DNA of 9,253 nucleotides from UBA6522 sp036231525 (lineage in GTDB: Bacteria > Pseudomonadota > Gammaproteobacteria > Steroidobacterales > Rariloculaceae). Shown here piece after piece: positions 6,594-9,253 of the stretch; position 1 is the first letter of the stretch; every line of letters begins with the position of its first letter. Position numbers and translations under genes: made by a program. The notes beneath the pieces are model-generated. The model worked only from the letters and a program-made list of their open reading frames with translations. It made no database searches and was not told the origin of the DNA. Location: assembly GCA_036231525.1 (NCBI GenBank), contig JAZAGZ010000035.1, positions 1 to 9,253 of the forward strand, read 5' to 3'.

Positions 6594-7123
6594 TGACTAA
6601 AATCAAACCCCGCAAGCTGGGCCATCTTGTGCTCTGGGTACGAGACATTCATAAGTCCGTCGAGTTCTACACCGAGATTTTAGGGCTCGAGGTGTCCGAC
6701 TGGATCGAAGAAAGCATGGTGTTTTTGCGGTGCGGCAACGACCATCACGATCTAGGGTTGGCTCAAATTCCGAAAGATGCCGTGCACCTCAATGATGTTC
6801 CAATTCACCCTCGCCCTGGCGTAGAACACTTCTCCTATATGCTTGAGAGCCTTGAAGAAATGGAGAACGCTACAAAGATGCTACAGGAAAAAGGTGTGGA
6901 GATCGTTCGCGGTATCGGAAAACATGGCCCGGGTGAGAATTTGTTCATTGTCTTTAAGGACCCCGATGGAAACAACGTAGAATTCTATGCAGACATGGTA
7001 CAGATTACGGACGATCACCCGTACACACCCAGCGTCTGGGAAAACACTATCGACGCTTTTGATCAGTGGCATTTCAAGAAATTTGTAGTAGCGCCTCCGA
7101 CTGACTGGGCGCCCGACTCCTAA
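6593..7123 (+). CDS. VOC-family protein resembling one-domain type I extradiol dioxygenases
   Basis: A 176-residue vicinal-oxygen-chelate fold protein with two beta-alpha-beta-beta-beta modules. Candidate metal ligands are His11 (LGHLVL), His79 (GVEHFSY) and Glu130 (NNVEFYAD), the His-His-Glu set that binds Fe(II) or another divalent metal. Additional extradiol-dioxygenase hallmarks are the NDHHDLGL segment (49-56), a GKHGPGENLF segment (109-118) and DPDGNNVEFY (123-132). These are common in catechol 2,3-dioxygenase and biphenyl-2,3-diol dioxygenase relatives, so a ring-opening role is the leading guess. Typical two-domain enzymes have about 290-310 residues, so this would be a one-domain form; a glyoxalase-like or isomerase role is not excluded. 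The C-terminal 40 residues after the fold are unusual (several Trp, Pro and Asp). Its ATG overlaps the binding-protein stop by one base and its stop overlaps the permease start the same way, so it is translated in step with transporter subunits. Confidence 0.87.
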   Translation: MTKIKPRKLGHLVLWVRDIHKSVEFYTEILGLEVSDWIEESMVFLRCGNDHHDLGLAQIPKDAVHLNDVPIHPRPGVEHFSYMLESLEEMENATKMLQEKGVEIVRGIGKHGPGENLFIVFKDPDGNNVEFYADMVQITDDHPYTPSVWENTIDAFDQWHFKKFVVAPPTDWAPDS

Positions 7124-7869
7124 TGGATTCCGTGCGACGACTACTCCAGCCTGTCATATTCCTCGTAGTCATCGGCGGTATATGGGAATTCGGAGTGCGA
7201 TACTTCGAGATTCATCCCTACCTGCTGCCACCAGTCAGCGATATCTTGCAGGCCGGCTGGCTTTCCCGTGGGGAACTCTGGCAACACGGTATTATTACAT
7301 TTTGGGAAATACTGATCGGGTTTGCAGCCGCGGTTGTCTGTGGCGTACTCGTCGCGGTCTGTGTCTTTTTTTCGGCGGTCGCGCGGCGGACCATCTATCC
7401 AATGGTCACAGCACTGCAAAGTCTTCCAAAGATTGCCCTCGCCCCATTGATGATCGTATGGTTTGGCTACGGCATCATGTCCAAACTCATCATGACATTC
7501 TTGTTTGCCTTCTTTCCAATTGTGATTTCAACCTTGGGTGGTCTATCCAGCACTCAAGAGACTCTGCTCGAACACTTTCGTGCACTTCGTGCCTCACCAT
7601 GGTCGACCTTTTGGCGACTGCGCGTTCCGGCCGCTCTTCCTAGCTTCATCGATGGCTGCAAAATAGCAATGCCATTAGCCGTCATCGGTGCGATCATCGG
7701 CGAGTTCGTCGGATCCGAGCGGGGCCTTGGCAATTTGATCCTGTTTACCATGTCGGCTGGCCGCACCGATCTGCTGTTTGCTACCCTTCTGGCTGTGACT
7801 GTTCTTTCGCTGGTCCTATACTGGGCCATTGAGGCACTCGGTAGGTTAGTGTGGTGGAGATCGCTGTAG
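7123..7869 (+). CDS. ABC transporter permease, SsuC/TauC (BPD_transp_1) family
   Basis: A 248-residue integral membrane protein with six likely transmembrane segments (about 8-24, 60-84, 94-114, 120-140, 178-194 and 216-236). The EAA-type cytoplasmic coupling loop that contacts the ATPase is at about 150-175 (EHFRALRASPWSTFWRLRVP, then ALP). It is followed by AVIGAIIGEFVGSERGLGNLI (186-206), a run strongly conserved in SsuC/TauC/NrtB permeases. Length agrees with the family (about 250-270). Its ATG overlaps the preceding VOC gene's stop (TAATG), with no separate strong Shine-Dalgarno, so translation is probably coupled. It should form a homodimer in the inner membrane with two copies of the ATPase encoded at 1327-2112 on the other strand. 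No ATPase gene follows it, contrary to the usual binding protein-permease-ATPase order. Confidence 0.95.
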   Translation: MDSVRRLLQPVIFLVVIGGIWEFGVRYFEIHPYLLPPVSDILQAGWLSRGELWQHGIITFWEILIGFAAAVVCGVLVAVCVFFSAVARRTIYPMVTALQSLPKIALAPLMIVWFGYGIMSKLIMTFLFAFFPIVISTLGGLSSTQETLLEHFRALRASPWSTFWRLRVPAALPSFIDGCKIAMPLAVIGAIIGEFVGSERGLGNLILFTMSAGRTDLLFATLLAVTVLSLVLYWAIEALGRLVWWRSL

Positions 7870-7910
7870 GGTGTATATATCTCAGTCATTAAGTATTACA
7901 GGAGAAAGGA

Positions 7911-8345
7911 ATGAGTAAACTCCGACATATCGCTCTTTCGGTCAACGACCCTTGGGAAGCCGCTAAGTTCTACGAGAAAGCGTTTGACATGGAGCGTGTG
8001 GGAGAAACTCGCTCGGAGTTGGCGGATGGAGTCTATCTCTCTGACGGCGTCATCAATATGGCCCTTCTCAGGTATAAGACTGATGAAATGGCCGGAGAAG
8101 ATCGCGGAAAAGATTACGTCGGGCTCCACCACATCGGTTTTTGGATCGACGACCTAGATGAAACCCACAAACGTATTGAGAACGCAGGCGGCCGCCACTT
8201 CATGGGCTCGGTTCCCGAAGGCGAAAATGTTTTCTACGAGGTCAAGTACCGTGACCCCAATGGCATCATTTTTGATGTGACGGAAAACGGCTGGGGTGGC
8301 GCTGAAAAAGACAGCGCGCCACCCAACGCAACTCGCGAGGACTAA
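7911..8345 (+). CDS. VOC-family (glyoxalase/epimerase-like) protein
   Basis: A second, shorter VOC-fold protein of 144 residues, not a close copy of the first. Two modules are seen: an N-terminal LRHIALSVNDPWEAAKFYEKAF (4-25) and a second starting LHHIGFWIDDLDETHKRIENAG (72-93), ending in YRDPNGIIFDVTENGW (113-128). Candidate metal ligands are His6, His73 or His74, and Glu110. Asp122 sits where many VOC enzymes have the final Glu, a change common in the IFDVTE-type subgroup that is often annotated only as VOC or lactoylglutathione lyase-like. It lacks the HHDL and HGPG features that suggest an extradiol dioxygenase in the first VOC protein, so isomerase, epimerase or lyase chemistry is more likely. 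ATG at 7911 follows a strong AGGAGAAAGGA ribosome-binding region. The 41-base gap from the permease is the longest in the operon. The last 15 or so residues are polar and probably disordered. Confidence 0.88.
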   Translation: MSKLRHIALSVNDPWEAAKFYEKAFDMERVGETRSELADGVYLSDGVINMALLRYKTDEMAGEDRGKDYVGLHHIGFWIDDLDETHKRIENAGGRHFMGSVPEGENVFYEVKYRDPNGIIFDVTENGWGGAEKDSAPPNATRED

Positions 8346-8424
8346 TTGAGAGGTATAAAACAATTAGACATATGGAATAAATGGACGGACTAGAAAACCA
8401 GCAAGCGGATTTTCAGTCAAATGT

Positions 8425-9018
8425 TCATTCAATCCGACAAATATCCTGAAACCCTGGGCGCGGTAATCGCGACCAAACGCCACCAGGATCACCGTATCCA
8501 ATGGAGCAGATAAAGTTAGACTTGATTGTGGTGCCCGAGAAAAACGCCTGATCAACCTTATCGTTAGAAAACCCGGACATCGGTCCACAGTCAAGCCCTA
8601 AAGCGCGTGTTGCAATTATAAAATATGCGCCCTGCAAAGAACTGTTGCGGAACGCCGTGATCTCGGCCAGTCCCTCAGTCTCCTTGTGCATTTTTACGAT
8701 CTGCTCAACTTGCTCTAGCGGAAACAATTTTGGCAGCAATTCATAGTATTGAGTGTCAAATGCGATAATTGCCGTAATGGGCGCAGCAATGATTTTCGCT
8801 TGGTTCCCTTCCCATGCGCAATCGGCAAGTTTCTTTTTCGAATCTGGAGACGTGCAGAAGACGATACGTACCGGGTTTGAATTGGCACTGGTTGGGCCCC
8901 ATTTCATCAAATCATAAATAGCTTCTAATGCTCCATCGGGCACGTGGGCATTCTGCCAGGTGTTTTGTGTTCTCGCTTTGCGGAATATAATGTCAAGGCA
9001 ACTATTGCTTACCTGCAT
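8425..9018 (-). CDS. rutE: RutE-like malonic semialdehyde reductase (nitroreductase family)
   Basis: A 197-residue FMN-dependent nitroreductase-fold protein whose motifs match E. coli RutE, which reduces malonic semialdehyde from uracil breakdown to 3-hydroxypropionate with NAD(P)H in the cytoplasm. Shared features: LMKWGPTSANSNPVRIVF (37-54), an APITAIIAFD segment (79-88) followed by YYELLPKLFP (91-100), TAFRNSSLQGAYFI (121-134), ALGLDCGPMSGF (139-150), DQAFFSGTTIKSN (156-168) and IGYGD (173-177). Length agrees with RutE (about 196). ATG at 9018-9016 has AGAGGGG six bases upstream. It points toward, and ends 79 bases from, the VOC operon, and no clear bidirectional terminator separates them. 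No other rut gene is in view, so the malonic semialdehyde source is unknown. It may be independent of the catabolic locus, but a C3 semialdehyde product would link the two. Confidence 0.92.
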   Translation of the reverse strand: MQVSNSCLDIIFRKARTQNTWQNAHVPDGALEAIYDLMKWGPTSANSNPVRIVFCTSPDSKKKLADCAWEGNQAKIIAAPITAIIAFDTQYYELLPKLFPLEQVEQIVKMHKETEGLAEITAFRNSSLQGAYFIIATRALGLDCGPMSGFSNDKVDQAFFSGTTIKSNFICSIGYGDPGGVWSRLPRPGFQDICRIE

Positions 9019-9061
9019 ATCATGCCCCTCTGGTTCTGACGGCTAGCTTATCGCTGAATTG

Positions 9062-9096
9062 GGTTGAGGCAATTCCACACGCGGAATTACTCAACC
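9062..9096 (-). terminator. Stable hairpin directly downstream of the cytochrome gene
   Basis: A long imperfect inverted repeat. GGTTGAG (9062-9068) pairs with CTCAACC (9090-9096), and AATTCC (9071-9076) pairs with GGAATT (9083-9088). Between these two stems is an asymmetric internal loop (GC against A), and the apical loop is ACACGC. It begins one base after the stop codon of the minus-strand cytochrome gene and lies 43 bases before the rutE-like start. There is no U-run after it on the minus strand, so it may be an mRNA-stabilising 3' hairpin, a weak terminator or an operator for the rutE-like gene rather than a classical intrinsic terminator. Confidence 0.5.
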
Positions 9097-9097
9097 T

Positions 9098-9253
9098 CTA
9101 CTCCAACGCTTTGAGCCACTCTACCAGAATCGGGATATCCTCAAGTTTCGGAGAAGGTGTCTGCCCACGCACATATTCCCAGATAGCCCTTAGATCCTCG
9201 TTGCTTAATTCTTTCTCAGAATACGGCAGCATGCGATTCCCTGGATACCGTGT
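9098..9253 (-). CDS. C-terminal fragment of a probable c-type cytochrome (truncated by window edge)
   Basis: The last 51 residues and TAG stop (9100-9098) of a gene that starts beyond the right edge. The visible part reads PGNRMLPYSEKELSNEDLRA at residues 4-23 and then IWEYVRGQTP. This arrangement, with a candidate axial Met (residue 8 of the fragment) followed by a Leu-Ser-x-x-Asp-Leu helix and a Tyr-Val-Arg end, is the usual C-terminal pattern of small class I cytochromes c. The CXXCH heme site would lie outside the window, so the assignment rests on the tail alone. A further 20 residues after the helix (SPKLEDIPILVEWLKALE) are longer than in the simplest cytochromes. It is on the same strand as, and upstream of, the rutE-like gene. 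Confidence 0.58.
   Translation of the reverse strand, partial: TRYPGNRMLPYSEKELSNEDLRAIWEYVRGQTPSPKLEDIPILVEWLKALE

Noticed and set aside
8406..8436. CGGATT/AATCCG inverted repeat as a bidirectional terminator between the converging operons
   Set aside because: Only six paired bases around a 19-base loop, overlapping the end of the rutE-like coding region, with no adjacent U-tract.

Overview
The window looks like an accessory catabolic locus from a Gram-negative bacterium, most likely a proteobacterium. Base composition is mixed, roughly half G+C. A Sec-type periplasmic binding protein, a RutE-like reductase close in motif content to the E. coli protein, and a CCA-encoding tRNA-Arg fit this. 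The sequence alone does not allow a finer assignment. No transposase, integrase, phage gene, CRISPR array or transcription regulator is visible.

Layout. The left part (1-3479) is transcribed leftwards: a DUF1116 protein (2196-3479), an ABC ATPase of the SsuB/TauB type (1327-2112), tRNA-Arg(TCG) (1100-1176), a UbiX-like flavin prenyltransferase (477-1061) and the N-terminus of a UbiD-family decarboxylase (1-477, cut by the window edge). A 155-base divergent intergenic region (3480-3634) separates this from a tight rightward operon (3635-8345): a DapA/NAL-superfamily aldolase, a fumarylacetoacetate hydrolase (FAH)-family hydrolase, an NMT1/THI5-like substrate-binding protein, a one-domain extradiol-dioxygenase-like VOC protein, an ABC permease and a second VOC protein. 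On the far right, again leftwards, are a RutE-like nitroreductase-family malonic semialdehyde reductase (8425-9018) and the C-terminal end of a probable c-type cytochrome (9098-9253).

How the genes may work together (inference). The ATPase on the minus strand and the binding protein plus permease on the plus strand together make exactly one complete ABC importer, split across two divergent operons. Around it lie the kinds of enzyme used to dismantle an aromatic or heterocyclic carboxylate: prenylated-FMN decarboxylation (UbiX/UbiD), ring opening (extradiol VOC), C-C or amide hydrolysis (FAH family), retro-aldol cleavage (DapA family) and possibly carbamoyl recovery (DUF1116, the family of the AllG/YlbE component of E. 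coli oxamate carbamoyltransferase). RutE-type malonic semialdehyde reduction could drain a C3 product. The substrate cannot be read from the sequence. This gene combination, with a standalone DUF1116 gene and a dioxygenase-like gene placed between binding protein and permease, is the part most worth following up.

Non-coding signals are modest: a reasonable sigma-70-like promoter in the divergent region, a palindromic cluster at the ribosome-binding site of the ABC ATPase gene, and a strong hairpin just after the cytochrome gene. No gene-free stretch exceeds 300 bases.
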